DNA of 64,000 bases from Berberis thunbergii. Lineage: Eukaryota > Streptophyta > Magnoliopsida > Ranunculales > Berberidaceae. The stretch lies in the NCBI GenBank assembly GCA_003290165.1, contig QNQO01000449.1, forward strand, positions 722,227 to 786,226. Reading direction: 5' to 3'. Position 1 is the stretch's first letter, and every line of letters starts with the position of its first letter. A program made the translations under genes and the position numbers. The notes below the pieces were generated by a model, which had not been told where the DNA came from, searched no databases, and saw nothing but the letters and a program-made list of their open reading frames with translations. Below are positions 23,596-35,700 of the stretch, piece by piece.

Positions 23596-24797
23596 ATGAC
23601 TCCAATACTGGCATTTATTTTAAACAGAGAACTCCCAATAGACAAGATGAAAGCCATGAAATTACGGAATCGGGCAGCCATATATACAATGATAAATGAC
23701 AAATTATATAGGAGTTCTGCCACAAACCCGTTATTAAGATGCCTAGCACTAGGAGATGCCAAATACGTCCTAGAAGAAATACACCACGGCACATGCAAGA
23801 ATCACCCAAAATGAAGAACATTGACCCACAAAGTTCTCACGTTAGGGTATCATTGGCCAACGATGTGGGCGGACGCTCAAAAGCTAATTCATAAATGTGA
23901 AAAGTGCCAAAGATTTGCCCCATACACTCACATGCTGGGACAAAATCTGACTCCAATGAACAGCCCCTAGCTGTTCGCACAATAGGGAATGGACATCATA
24001 GGGCCACTCCCAGCATTTGACAAAAAAAAAATTTCCTCGTGCCAGTAGACTACTTCACCAAATGGGTAGAGGTAGAGCCCCTGACAAAGATATGGGAAGC
24101 ACAAGTCGAGAAATTTCTCTTGAGAAATATCATATGCAGATTTGGGATCTCAAGATTAATCGTTATGGACAATGGGAGGATGTTTGAAGGAAAAAAGGTT
24201 AGGGAGTTTTGCGAGAGCATGAATATCCAACAACACTTCTCCGCACCAGCACATTCACAAGTAAATGGGCAGGCCGAGGTCACTAAAAGAACAATTTTGG
24301 AGGCAACTAAAAGAAGACTCGAGGCAGAAAAATGACTATGGATGTCTGAACTACTTGGTGTTTTGTGGGTGTACAGGACAACAAAACGAACTCCCACAGG
24401 AGAAACACCTTTCGCACTCGCTTATGGGTCAGAAGCGATGGTACCCGTGGAGGTCGGAATACCAACATTCCAAACCGAAGAATTCCACATTGAGGACAAC
24501 ATCGAAGCATTAAGATTCGGGCTGAATCTCCTCGAAGAAAAATGAGAAACAACCTCGATAAAACAACATACCAACAACGCATGGCAAGGTACTACAACAA
24601 GAAGGTATGGATCTGAAACTTCATAGTCGGAGATTGGGTGTTATGAAAGGTCCAACTAAACACAAAAGAGCCCGGCGCAAGCAAGCTTAACCCAAACTGG
24701 GAAGGACCCTATTGAGTGACAAAAATCAACAGATAGGGATCATACTGGTTAGAAGACAAAGAGGATGTAGAGCACTTGAAAAGATATTATCAATAAA
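23596..24797 (+). pseudogene. Element C integrase
   Basis: The zinc-binding region reads EIHHGTCKNHPK, a stop, then HWPTMWADAQKLIHKCEKCQ (HHCC pattern). The core keeps its three acids: D in MDIIGPLP, D in VMDNGRMF and E in NGQAEVTKRTILEA. The C-terminal part has LNPNWEGPY and ends DVEHLKRYYQ at a stop near 24797. Stops at 23812, 23971 and 24333, and frame changes, break the protein. Confidence 0.85.
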
Positions 24798-24946
24798 GTC
24801 TTTCGCTCTCAATTTCAAAACAAACAAATACGTCCAGGACAGAAATTCAGATTAAAAACAGACTTGAAAGAACACTCAGCTTGGCTTGAGTATCGAACAA
24901 ATAAATATGTTGGACGAACAAGTCAGACATAAAACTTTTGGCCTGA

Positions 24947-27370
24947 TCAACCACGAAGTAATAAAGTACCAAGACATAAGAGCCAAACTTTTACGTCGAC
25001 TATAATGTACGACATCGTCATCCAAATGAGAAACATGATTTCGTAAACCAAAGCTTCCGTACGACTAGAATTTTGAGTATCGAAGGCACCCACGAAATAC
25101 CGAACAATAGAAGTCAGAGATTTCCCAGAAATGTCACAAGCTAAACAAGCTGGATATATGGGACACGAAAATGCGAAATAACAAATTTCCATATATCTTC
25201 TAAGAAAGGAGACTACAAAAAAAAAACAACTAAGAGGAATCACTATCGTGAACAACATCTTCAGGAAGCATAGGGTCAGCAGGCTCTTCGACATCCGGAT
25301 CACCCATCGAATCTGGAACAACTTCCTCGACATCGTTGAACTCCTGGCGGACATGTTCAAACCCTGCGTTTCCTGAAAATCTTGGCGACCCTCAACCACT
25401 CTCTTAAAATCTGCGGCCTCCATTGCTTTCAACTTCTCCTTAACAGTCGACAGCTCGGCTTGGATAAACGCAAACTCTTTGTCGACATTGGCAAGTTTAG
25501 TAGTGACTGTCGACTTGGTCTCATCAAACTCAGAATTTCGCTCAATAATACGGGTAGTAGCAGCCTTAAGCTTGTTAGAACACTTATTGGAGGAGCAAAT
25601 AGCCTTGTCACATTCGACCTTTCGATCAAACAACTCTTTCACAGCAACATCCAGACAGGAACGCAACTGGCCCAATTCCACCTCGGATGTCTCAAAGTCG
25701 GAAGAAAATGTATCACACGTAGCCTCAAGTTCCCTCAATAGCTCTCGTGCATAATCCACAACCCTCTCATATTTAGCGCACTGCACCTTCAACAAATCTA
25801 TTCGATGAATAACATAGGAGATAACCAAAATATGTCTTGAAAGCTTCCACTCAACATGAGCAACATGATCATGAGACGCCTTACTGCCTGACCCTATAAC
25901 AGCCGCATAAGTAAGATGCATCATCCCATCCATAAGATGTTGAAGGCCATCGTCAATATGATGATGTGGTTGACGTATGGGCATAGGAGCTTTAATAGCC
26001 AACTGCCCGTGACAACCACCAATAAGGTTGTGAGCACAATCCTGAACATCAATCTCAGAAGGCTAGAAGGTCTCGCCAAGGATAGAAGGAGCAGGGATAG
26101 AATCAAAAGGAGCAGGGCGAGAAGTAGAAGGAGTAGCAAGAGCTCTCGAAGTACCAGCCACAACAAAAGAAACAACAAGTTTGTGATCTTGAGAACGAGC
26201 AGCAACTTGATCCTGTACTGACAGATCATAATCAAAATCATCCAAGGTGTTAGTACCCTTCGGATTAGTCAATAGCCAAACACCCATCTAAAACATTTTA
26301 TTTTTGATGAGGCGCAAATCATCAATCGAGAGGCCGGAAGAATCCAGCAAACCATAAGAAGCAACAAGTTTTTTCTCATCATCATTCAAAGGGGGGAAAC
26401 TTGCTTCTTAGTTACCACGAGGACTCGATTTACATTTTTGTCCTCATGAGCAAAAGAATCATCACTCGAACCACGACCCCCCTTTTGAAGAGGGGCAAGA
26501 TGAGAAGGGGTCCTAGCAGAGTCAAGGACAGTAGAAGCAATCTTTTTCCTCTTCAAGACACGGCCAGAACTAACGGCCGATATCTTGGAGAGGCTAAGAG
26601 GCCTGAGAACTTTCTTTTTCTTAACAATGGGACCAGTGTTCCTAGGACCTCGAGCAAAAGCAGGGACTCCTACGTCGCCAATGCACGCAACAGTAACCTC
26701 AGAAGCAATGCCTGCCCTACCCTGCGAAAACAGACCACCACAGACAACAACGTCCAAAGTAATGAAATCTTCTACCAATACTCGGGGAAGATCACAAAAC
26801 TGACGACAAAAATCCTGCTCTTCCAAAGACAGTGACAGCTCAACCTTCCTAGGCTCCAGGAATGATTGCAGAATTTGATCCACACGAAACCTAAAATGGT
26901 TAAAAGAAATAGAGGCATAAAACTAGGACCTCGACCAACCCACGTATTCCACTCACAGATCCTCGAAATAGGGAGGAGAACATAAGCGACAAGTGTAACC
27001 AGGGAAAGCAAGACCCTAACATTCATAGGGATGCGAGCAGCAACAATCATCGCCAAGATTGAAGTCAATACCTTCCAACCATTAGGAACAAGTTGAATCG
27101 GAGCAATTTCAACCAAATCAAAATACTCCTAGATGATAGAAGGAGTCGGAAGCCTAAAACCAGCATGGAACATACCTGGATACAAATCAATGTGTCAAGA
27201 CCGAGGACGACAAGGACTGTCATCATCCTCGGGGAGAACAATCACCAAATCATCAAGCAACGAGTAGTCGTGACGGATGTTGTTCAGAGTCGCGTGTGTC
27301 GCCCTCTTGGGGTGAAGAAAGCTTCGCAAATGGCAAGAGCGTCACCACCCAAAACTCTAGAGTTAGACAT
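24947..27370 (-). pseudogene. Element C antisense ORF (Transposase_28-like plus coiled coil)
   Basis: Minus-strand protein in pieces. The N-terminal part (27370-26772) includes MSNSRVLGGDALAICEAFF and the block IAPIQLVPNGWKVLTSILAM that fits the putative gypsy-type transposon domain (PF04195). The middle (26883-26386) is basic, with LRPLSLSKISAVSSGRVLKR and acidic patches. The C-terminal part (26002-24947) is a long coiled coil rich in E, K and L. A frameshift near 25370 moves the acidic tail, ending DSDSS, to another frame. Tat-lineage elements often carry such an ORF in this position and orientation; its role is not established. Confidence 0.75.
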
Positions 27371-27658
27371 AGCTATAGGACGGATAAGAAAAATCAAGAG
27401 CGTCACCACCCAAAAGGAAGAAGAGCATACACAAAGCCCCTCCTTTACATAGGAATGGACAACGAAAGGACCACCCTCGGAGAACGTGATGAGTGTGATA
27501 ACCGCATGAAATCCCAAAAATTGTGCCAAAAAATGAACAGGCGGATGGAACAACGGAGAGGAAACAATGGTGGCAGATAGTAAGGGCACTAACCAAGCCG
27601 TAATGCTATAATCAAAAAGCAAAACCGTCATACAGTTAGTGGATACTCAAACATACCC

Positions 27659-27677
27659 ACTAACTAGGGGGAGTAGT
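27659..27677 (+). promoter_or_regulatory. Element C polypurine tract
   Basis: CACTAACTAGGGGGAGTAGT directly precedes the 3' LTR. It would prime plus-strand DNA synthesis. Equivalent sequences stand before the LTRs at 2947, 53341 and 55372 and, on the minus strand, at 5969-5988. Confidence 0.8.
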
Positions 27678-28241
27678 TGATGATACATCAAAATTGACCG
27701 ATCATCATGGCAGTACACGTGGCATAAAACCTCATCACGATAATACAACGCCCAATCCATTGGACCAATTCATAAAGCCCAGAAGGATTGAGAACAATTA
27801 TAGAGGCCCAAGCTAGTCCCACCTCTAAGAAAGTGTAAACAAGATCCAAATCTAGGCCCAGACGAATCAAAGCCCAAATCCAAGCCCATTATATGTTCTG
27901 TCATAAAGAATAACGTTGCACAAAGAAAGAGCCGTGGAGTGACCTATGCCTCAATGAACACATCTTCATTAAGGAGGAGATTGTTACATAAACATCTCCT
28001 TCCATTGCGCCCCACGTGCTAAATCACGCAAAGAGTTAACTACGACCATTATAAAAGGTAAATGGAACATTCGACAAAGGTATGTAACTTTAACTGAGTT
28101 TTGTCCAGATTTACTTCATTCTTCCTACAAAGTTATTGATTTAAGCATCGAATGCTTTCGGCCACCAAAAAGGTGGTCATTTGCATTCTAACAGTGATTT
28201 TGCAGGTCAAACTCACAGGAGGGCGATTTTTGGATGCATCA
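27678..28241 (+). repeat. Element C 3' LTR
   Basis: A 564-bp LTR starting TGATGATACATCAAAA and ending GGATGCATCA, followed by the target duplication GTAGG. It matches the 5' LTR over its length with many substitutions and with one extra block near 27810-27850. The LTR divergence indicates an old insertion; an age needs an alignment. Confidence 0.9.
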
Positions 28242-28246
28242 GTAGG

Positions 28247-30035
28247 CATTAACAATTATGCATATCTGAGTGCATATTTCTGGTATTTAATGAATTACAG
28301 TTGTATTATGTGAATGCTCACAATGATACAGAGTGCTTTCGCTAATTGCCTACCATACTAATAATATGTTTAGTGCTTAGATGTTCTTAAAATTAATCAA
28401 ATGCCTTTATTTATCTCGAATTTGATTATTTTCATAATTTTTGAAAAATGGAAAAACAAATTACGAAATTCGAGGCTATTCCATTATAATGCGCAAGATT
28501 CGAGGATCAAGTGGAGAAATGCAACTCTATTATCTTCAGTGACCCTTCAAATGTTTGAGCCCAAAACGTTCCAATATTTGAGCTTAAAACACCATTTTTA
28601 TTTTGTATTTTTCCTATCCACATACCATTTTTATTTCCACTTGATACCCCAATGTTCCACAAGCTTTTTTCCCAAATATCATCTAAAAATCCTTACAAAA
28701 CCACTCTTTAAATATTGGAATTATTTATAATCGAATTTTTTAGAGAATTTTATTCACATACAACCAATTAATTATCCAGACCCATATATTTTTCTCCTAT
28801 CAAAGCATACATGTCCACATCAAGGCCAAACCCTAAACCAACAAACCAAGTGTTCCATTTATATCAATTCACCGCAAGACTCCTTTTTAGCATAAAACAC
28901 TTCACATTCACTGAAACTGGTCTCCAACCCAACCCATTTGATAATCTTCAACCTTCTAACCCTAAGCCAAAAGGCCAAGGGTTGGGTTCTTCGCCCATTA
29001 AAGTGGTACATGAGCTGGTGGAATTGAAATATAGTGTTGAGCTATATGGTGGTGAACTTAACGAAGTACATTATAGTGATCCTGCAACTGTGAAAAAAAT
29101 ATGCTAGATGTGCTCAATTAGGATCTTGCTAATTTGAAATTAGTGTTTTTCATAGTAGTTCGAGGGGTTGGTTTACTTTTGTACATGCTTTGTTTGCTTT
29201 GCTCTTCTTTTTCGAACACATTTGTTATGGTGCAAGAACCATGTTCAGAGATATTTTTGCTCGGATTGATCGAAAAATTTTAAAAATTTAGGTACCTAAA
29301 ATTTTTAGACATTACAATGAATTCCAAATAACCAAATTTGATTGTTTTATTGAAGATTCACTTTAGTTGGTAATACTTTTCAACATAAAAAAAAATAAAC
29401 ATAATGGATTAAATTTTTAATACAAATGGTGCAGTATATATTCAATGTAGGTACATACCCTGTGAATGATTTTAAACCATTCCTTATGCAAATCTCCTAT
29501 GACACTCATTCCAAAGTGCATAAACTAATTGCCTTCCATACTGACAGGAGAAGGACAAATAGAGATACAGAAATAGAAATTTAAGAGAATGTAGTAGATG
29601 ACTACCATCTTTTCCTACAAACTTGAGAAACACAGATAAAGAAATCGAACAAAGAGAGAGAGGGTGAGATGGGGTTGTTGCTCATCTAAAAGAAGAATAA
29701 AAGTTGAAAGATGAGGATATTTAAGAGTGTTGAAGGAGGAGTCGATGAAGGAAAAGCAAGACCAATCAAACTATTGTCTTTGAATGATGAAGAAGAAGGA
29801 AGAAGATGAAGACATGCTGGTCATAAGGACATCACGTCTTGTATCCTTAAGTTGCAAGAAAAACCTAATGGGTCTTGTGTGGCCAGTGAAAACCCTATTT
29901 GTCCCTAGACTCCTAACGCCCCCACATTAAAATACTTCTTAAACACTCAAAAAAACACTTTTTGAGTACCATCACCAATAAGGTATTTCCATATTAAACA
30001 CTCAAAAAACACTTTTTTGTTACCCAAATAGCTTG
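28247..30035. other. Intergenic DNA with one short unassigned ORF
   Basis: No transposon or domain was recognised. A plus-strand frame of 98 codons at 28811-29107 starts MSTSRPNPKPTNQVFHLYQF and has ELVELKYSVELYGGELNEVH. It matches no family I know and may be chance. The stretch 29590-29900 is purine-rich. Short direct repeats of AACACTCAAAAAACACTTTTT lie at about 29945-30018, immediately before element B. Confidence 0.35.
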
Positions 30036-30665
30036 TGAGGATACACCAAACCGTCCATTAATCCGCGTTGTACACATGTCATGATGATCTCGTCAATAGA
30101 GAAAAGCAAACCTAATTGCACACCCAATCTGGCAAAGCCCAGACCACATGAAGCCCACCGAGGCAAAGTCCAGAAGGTTGAACCCAAACAACAGCGCCCT
30201 AATAAGCCCATACGTCATATGGTCAAGGCCAATACCCATAAGACCTAATAAGGAAAGTATCTGGGGGATCAATCTGGATGGGCAGGCCAGCAATACATTG
30301 ATTCCGACTAGAAAACAAATTTCGGAGTATAAGTCGGGCAAGGAAACTTCCCTGCATGGACAACACTCCAAAAGAGAAACTCTCCTACATGGACAACTCC
30401 TATTAGGGAAAGGATCTCCAGGCAGATATCTTTCCCTAAAATACCCCACCAATGGCCTAGTCGAACAAGGACTCTCTTATGATAAATTGGACACAGGGTT
30501 GATGAATAAAGGTACTCTACAGAACCCAATTTACAGCAATACACCTTTTTCAAGTCGTGTCTAACTTAAGCATCGGAGTGTTATCGACCACTAGAACGGT
30601 GGTCTTTGGCTCATGTGTGTTCCTGTGCAGGTCAAGGTTAAGGATAACAGGATTTGACACCATCA
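30036..30665 (+). repeat. Element B 5' LTR
   Basis: A 630-bp LTR beginning TGAGGATACACCAAACCGTC and ending GACACCATCA. It matches the LTR at 55372-56027 along its length, for example the CATTAATCCG, CACCGAGGCA and ATGGTCAAG blocks. The primer binding site starts three bases beyond the end. Confidence 0.9.
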
Positions 30666-30668
30666 GTT

Positions 30669-30687
30669 TGGCGCCGTCCATGGGGAA
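30669..30687 (+). promoter_or_regulatory. Element B primer binding site
   Basis: TGGCGCCGTCCATGGGGAA follows the 5' LTR. It begins with TGG, the complement of a tRNA CCA end, and resembles the TGGCGCCGT-type primer sites of plant Tat and Athila elements. Which tRNA it matches was not determined. Confidence 0.75.
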
Positions 30688-30741
30688 TGACAAAGTTCCT
30701 AAAGAAAATAGTGATATCACCCTTCTTTACAGTCTAAAAAG

Positions 30742-32185
30742 ATGGTGACCACGAGATCACGCAATAATGGAGATATCATTGAGCCCTCGAACCGTCGGAG
30801 CGTCGCCAGCTCCGGCAGTACTGGCACCGTGGGGGAACAACCTTGAACCCCCATGACGGACCCTAGGGTGGATCTACTATCAACCCAAGTGCAGCAAATC
30901 ACACAAGCGGTGGAGATACTCACTCAACGGAATCCTCCACCTGTCAAAGGAGACAGTGAGCCGCGAAGAGACCCGTCCCCTGTAGACACCAGATAACACG
31001 TTCAGGAGAGCCACTTTGCCCCCGTCTACTGCTAGTGGACCAAGGGCAGAGGAGTGGCTAATAGACCAGGTGTCTAGGGCAGACAAACCAGCCTCGTAGA
31101 ACCCCCTCTGGCTTGGGGTCACCAATCCGGACGTGTTGTACAACCTCACCGCCTCTGTTCATGGATCACATCATGAACGAGCCACTGCCGGAGAAGTTCA
31201 GCCCACCAAAGCTAGAGTTTTATGATAGGACAATGGACCCGTCCGACCACTTACACCATTACCAGCATGTAATGGCATTCAAAGAATGATCTGAAGTAGT
31301 AATTGCAAATCATTCCCCACCAGCTTGAAGAAGTCAGCGCTAACCTAGTTCCAGAGTCTCCCTCTGAAGTCCGTTGACTCATTTCAGACGCTGGCCAAAG
31401 CATTTCTTACCCGCTTTATCAGCAACCAACAAAGCAAAAAAGGCTTGCATTACCTGTTCACCCTCAAACTGAAGCCGAACGAGACACTGAGGGAGTACAT
31501 CACATGCTTCAATAATGAGTTAACTCTCAATGATGGCTGCAGCAACGACACCTCGGTCACAACCTTCACCTTGGTTCTTAGGAGAAGTCAATTCTACGAC
31601 TTCCTCACTCTGGATCCTCCAACTTAATGGCAATCTTGTTGAAAAACGCCCATAAATACATCATCTCAATAAGATGTTGGCCACAAAAAAGGAAACGAAA
31701 GCTGAAAAGAAACCATCCGGTCCTAAAGACAGAAAAGGCAAAGAAACACGAGGACGATGATGAAAATAAAAGGAAACAGAACGACAGCAAGCTAGGCTCC
31801 AGTCGTATGACGCAACATAAGGCCCTTAGCTACATCGACTCCCAACCCTTCACTCCCCTCAACTCCAAGTTGTCTAATATCCTCAATGGCATTAAGAATT
31901 GGATAGAAGTGAAGTTGCCTGCCAAACTTCGGGGAGATCCCTCGCAATAGAATAATGGAAAATACTACTCCTTTCGGAAAGACAATTACCAAGATACCAA
32001 AAACTGCAAGAATCTCATATACGATATTGAGTACTGGATCAAGAGGGAGAAACTTAAGGAATTCTTGAACCCAGGCGTGAAACAATACTGGGTGAAGGAA
32101 GGAGAGCAAGCCATCAAAGAAATTGAAGAGAAGGCGACAAACATTGTATATGTCCTCCACAGAGTGTGCTCGAAAGCTGAATAGT
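30742..32185 (+). pseudogene. Element B gag
   Basis: The ATG at 30742 begins MVTTRSRNNGDIIEPSNRRS, like the MVTT start of element A's gag. Downstream frames hold FYDRTMDPSDHLHHYQHVMA (near 31210-31270), LKLKPNETLREYITCFNNEL (31445-31627) and a lysine-rich segment (31627-31950). These match the order of the retrotransposon gag domain. The length of about 1.4 kb is normal, but there are at least ten stops or shifts. Confidence 0.75.
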
Positions 32186-32279
32186 CCAACAGGTCCTGAA
32201 AGAGGACGCTCCGTGAGATGCGGACCCGGTGCACCTATGAGGACCAACAGGAGCAACACACTTGTGTCCAATCTCCGCA

Positions 32280-32580
32280 TAATGACGCCCTAGTAATTTT
32301 GTCTTCATAGCGAAGTGGGAAGTGAAGAGATCATTGGTAGACACCAGGAACTCCTTGAGTGTTCTATTCTTCAACGTGTTCCGCAACAAGCAACTAAAGG
32401 AAGAAAACCTAATGCCTGCTAATCACCCCATGGCCAAGTTCAGAGGGGAGAAATGCTTCCCTATCCAAAAGTTTAAATTGACGGTAGTAATGGGAGAACC
32501 ACAACTTCAGAAAGTCTTGTTTCGAAAGTTCTTGGTGGTTGTTGCCCCATCCACCTACAACATTATCCTGTGAAGGCCTT
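32280..32580 (+). pseudogene. Element B aspartic protease
   Basis: The frame reads HNDALV, then KRSLVDTRNSLSVLFFNVFR, then PIQKFKLTVVMGEPQ and FLVVVAPSTYNIIL. The active-site DTG reads DTR. The GRPWL block that normally follows YNIIL is replaced by a stop and then PRPLAPID. The protease is inactive as it stands. Confidence 0.75.
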
Positions 32581-32844
32581 AGCTCCAATAGATGTTAGCG
32601 AAAGTTTCTATATGCCCCAATATATCAAGTACCTTACCAATCAGGCAATAGGCACCATTCGAGGAAACTAGCAAGAGGCTGCCACTACGCAACACTGAAG
32701 CGGCTTGACATCTCAATTACAATTTGAGCCCGGGTCCAAAAATTGAAAAAAAATCTCCCCACTCAGATGATGAGACTCCAGTTAGTTCGAGGGGAAGACC
32801 CAATATCAGTCAACCAAAGGAGGAATCTATCCTCATTTACCTCT

Positions 32845-33096
32845 ACAACCCCATTAAATGGGGGAGTAACTGATACTAAATAGTCTCGTAATTTACATCG
32901 TACACATGGTACGATGATCTCGCAAACATGGCCCAACCAACTAATAAGCCCAAGCGAGTACCCTGCTAGATTTGGCCCAAAAGATAGAGAATGGCTTTGT
33001 ACATGCAAACACACAAACGACAAATGCTTTAAGCGCCCATGGAATGCAGAGCACAACTACAGTGATATTATCAATAAATCCAAGGTATCCACTTTA
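32845..33096 (+). other. Rearranged junction: LTR-start-like scrap followed by integrase end
   Basis: At 32863-32871 a polypurine-like GGGGGAGTAAC is followed by TGATACTAAATAG and CATCGTACACATGG, resembling the start of a family A or B LTR for roughly 60-130 bp. It then runs, near 33010, into a block reading CPWNAEHN.SDIINK, in place of the RPWNVKHFKKYYQ end of integrase seen at 50342. Protease therefore joins an LTR start and then the last codons of pol, with nothing of RT, RNase H or the integrase core. This is a deletion or recombination scar. Confidence 0.5.
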
Positions 33097-33283
33097 TTAA
33101 AATTCCGCAGTTGTTCATCAAAACTAGATGAAATTCAGTCTGGTCAATCCATGGCAATTCGACTCCAGAACAAGACTTATTGATCTGACCCCCATGTCAG
33201 ACTATTAGACGAATTAAGTAAGTCAAGACACCCAAGTCAGACTTACACTCCCAAGGCCAAATGGAGGCCTAAACTGAACAAAG

Positions 33284-35700
33284 TTTAGTCAGCTCCGATT
33301 GATGTGGTAGCTTCTAGTCTGCTCTAAGATCATAATTCGCCAAGCGCGGATGAAGATGGCTTAGAAAGTGGGAGCCTAGTCAGCTCTCTTAACGTCTGAT
33401 CAAGACGATTTGCCAGAGATCATTGTCCAACAATAGACAATGACCGCCGAACCTTACCAAAGTTTAGTCAGCTTCGTCTGATGATGATAGCTTCTGGTCC
33501 GCTCTAACGCCTAGTCTATCAAAGCACAGATGATGATGGCTTAGAAAATGGGAGTCTACTCAGAGCTAATGCAACTTGATCACGATGACTCGCCAAGTAT
33601 CATTGACCTACCATAGACAATGGTCGCTGAACCTATCCAAAACTTAATCAACTCTAGCTGATGAGGATAGATTCGGGTTCGCTCTAACGCATAGTCCGTC
33701 AAAGTGCAGATGATGATGGCTTAGAAAGTAGGAGTCTAGTCAAAGCTAATGCAGTCTGATCATGATAACTTGCCAGCGATCATTGTCAAACCATAGACAA
33801 TGGTCGTCAAACCTGACCAAAGCTTAGTCAGCTCCGACTGATGACGATAGCTTCTGGTCTGCTCTAAGCCTAGTCCGTCAAAGCGCGGATGACGATGGCT
33901 TAGAAAGTGGGAGTCTAGTTAGAGCTATTGCAGCATGATCATGATGACTTGCCAGGTTTCATTGTCCTATCATAGATAATGGTCGTCGAACCTGTCCAAA
34001 ACTTAGTCAGCTCTGACTAATGACGATAGCTTCTGGTTCACTATAATGCCTAGTCCGTTAAAGTGCGGATGACGATGGCTTAGAAAGTGGGAGTCTAGTC
34101 AGAGCTAATGCAGCCTGATCATGATGACTTGCCAGGGATCATTGTCCTACCATAAACAATGGTCGGCGAACCTGACCAAAGCTTAGTCAGCTCTGATTGA
34201 TGACGATAGCTTATGGTCTTTTCTAAGCCTAGTCCGTCAAAATGTGGATGACGATGGCTTAGAAAATGGGAGTTTAGTCAAAGCTAATACAACCTGGTCA
34301 CAATGGCTTTCCATGGATCACTGTCCTACCATAGACAATGGTCGTCGAACCTGACCAAAGCTTAGTCAGCTCCAACTAATGACGATAGATTTCGATTCGC
34401 TCTAATGCCTAGTCTGTCAAAGCGCGGATGACGAGAGTCTAGTCAGAGCTAATACAACCTGATCACGATGGCTTGTCAAGGATCATTGTCATACCATAGA
34501 TAATGTTCACCGAATTCAACTAAAGTTTAGTCAGTGACGACTGATGATGATAGCTTCTTGTCCGCTCTAACGCTTAGTCTGTCAAGCACGAATGATGATG
34601 GCTTAGAAAGTGGGAGTCTTGTCAAATCTAATGCAGCCTGATCACGATGACTTGTCAGAGTTTATTTTCCTACCATAGACAATGGTCATTGAACCTTACC
34701 AAATCTTAGTCAGCTTCGACTGATGATGACAGCTTTTGGTCCGCTCTAAGTTCGTAGTTCACCAAGTGCGGATGAAGATGGCTTAAAAAGTGAGGAGCCT
34801 GGTCAGCACTCTTAACGCCTAATCATGATGGCTTGCCTGGGATCGTTGTCCAACTACAGAAAATGGTCGCTGAACCAGACTAAAGTTTAGTTAGTGACGA
34901 CTGATGAGATAACTTTTGGTCCGCTCTAACGCCTAGTCCACCAAAAGCAAATGACAATGGCTTAGAAAGTTAGAGTTTAGTCAGTGCTCTCGAGGCCTGA
35001 TCAAGATGGATTGTCGGGGATCATTGCCCAACCATAAAGGATGATCACTGAACCTTACCAAAGTCTAGTCAGTTTTGACTAATGATGATAACTTCTAGTC
35101 CGCTCTAACGCCTAGTCCACCAAAAGCAAATAATGATTGCTTAGATAACGATAACTTCTAGTCACCGCTCTTGACGCCTGATCAAGATGACTTGCTAGAG
35201 ATCATTGTACTACCATAGACAATGATCATCAAACCCTACCAAAGTTTATTCAGTCACGACTAATGACAATAACTTCTTGTCCACTCTAAGACCGTAGTCC
35301 ACTAAGCAAGGATGAAGATGGCTTAGAAAGTGGGAGTCTATTCAGCGCTCTCAACGCCTGATCACGATGACTTGTCAGGGATCATTTCCAACCAAAGACA
35401 ATGATCGTGGAACCTAACCTAAGTATTGTCAGTTACGACTAATGAGATACTTTGTTCGATCTGGAGCCTAGTCTGCTAGAAGCAGACAAAGACGGTTTGC
35501 AGATCTTGTCAGAGCTCATGAAGCTTAACTCAGATGACACACAAGGATCACTATTTGACCACTTACAGTGATGAACACGCTTGACCACAGTCTAGCCAGT
35601 TCATTTATACTAGCAATGAAAACTACTGGTCTGATTTTTAGCCTGATCCGCTAAAGACGGATTACAGCCTGGTCTGAATGATCTATTGCCAGCCAATATT
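33284..35700. repeat. 179-bp tandem repeat array of element B
   Basis: The word TTAGTCAGCTC with its flank recurs at 33287, 33466, 33646, 33826, 34005, 34185, 34364, 34529, 34708, 34889, 35067, 35248 and 35427. Twelve intervals run from 165 to 181 bp and eleven are 178-181. A second, related TAGTCAG word sits about 90 bp into each unit (for example 34097 between 34005 and 34185), so each unit looks like a dimer of about 90 bp. The last 200 bp are degenerate. The array lies between the integrase end and the antisense ORF. Confidence 0.9.

Larger units (their letters stand above)
19724..28241 (+). mobile_element. Element C: full-length Tat-type Ty3/gypsy retrotransposon
   Basis: An 8518-bp element flanked by the 5-bp target duplication GTAGG (19719-19723 and 28242-28246). 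The order is 5' LTR, decayed primer binding site, gag remnant, protease, reverse transcriptase, RNase H, second RNase H, integrase, antisense ORF, polypurine tract and 3' LTR. The additional RNase H domain and the antisense ORF place it in the Tat lineage. All genes carry stops or shifts. Unlike A and B, it has no obvious tandem array between integrase and the antisense ORF. Confidence 0.9.

Noticed and set aside
25382..25754. Plus-strand frames inside the element C antisense ORF
   Set aside because: They are shadows of the minus-strand coiled-coil coding sequence.
28811..29107. A 98-codon plus-strand ORF as a host gene
   Set aside because: No known domain and no supporting neighbours; mentioned only as an unassigned frame.
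32872..33000. A 3' LTR closing a small element at 30036-33000
   Set aside because: Only an LTR-like start is present, no LTR end or target duplication follows, and the GCTTG duplication pairs 30036 with 56027.
33284..35700. A CRISPR-like array
   Set aside because: The whole 179-bp unit repeats with drift throughout; there are no short conserved repeats separated by unique spacers, and the context is a plant retrotransposon.
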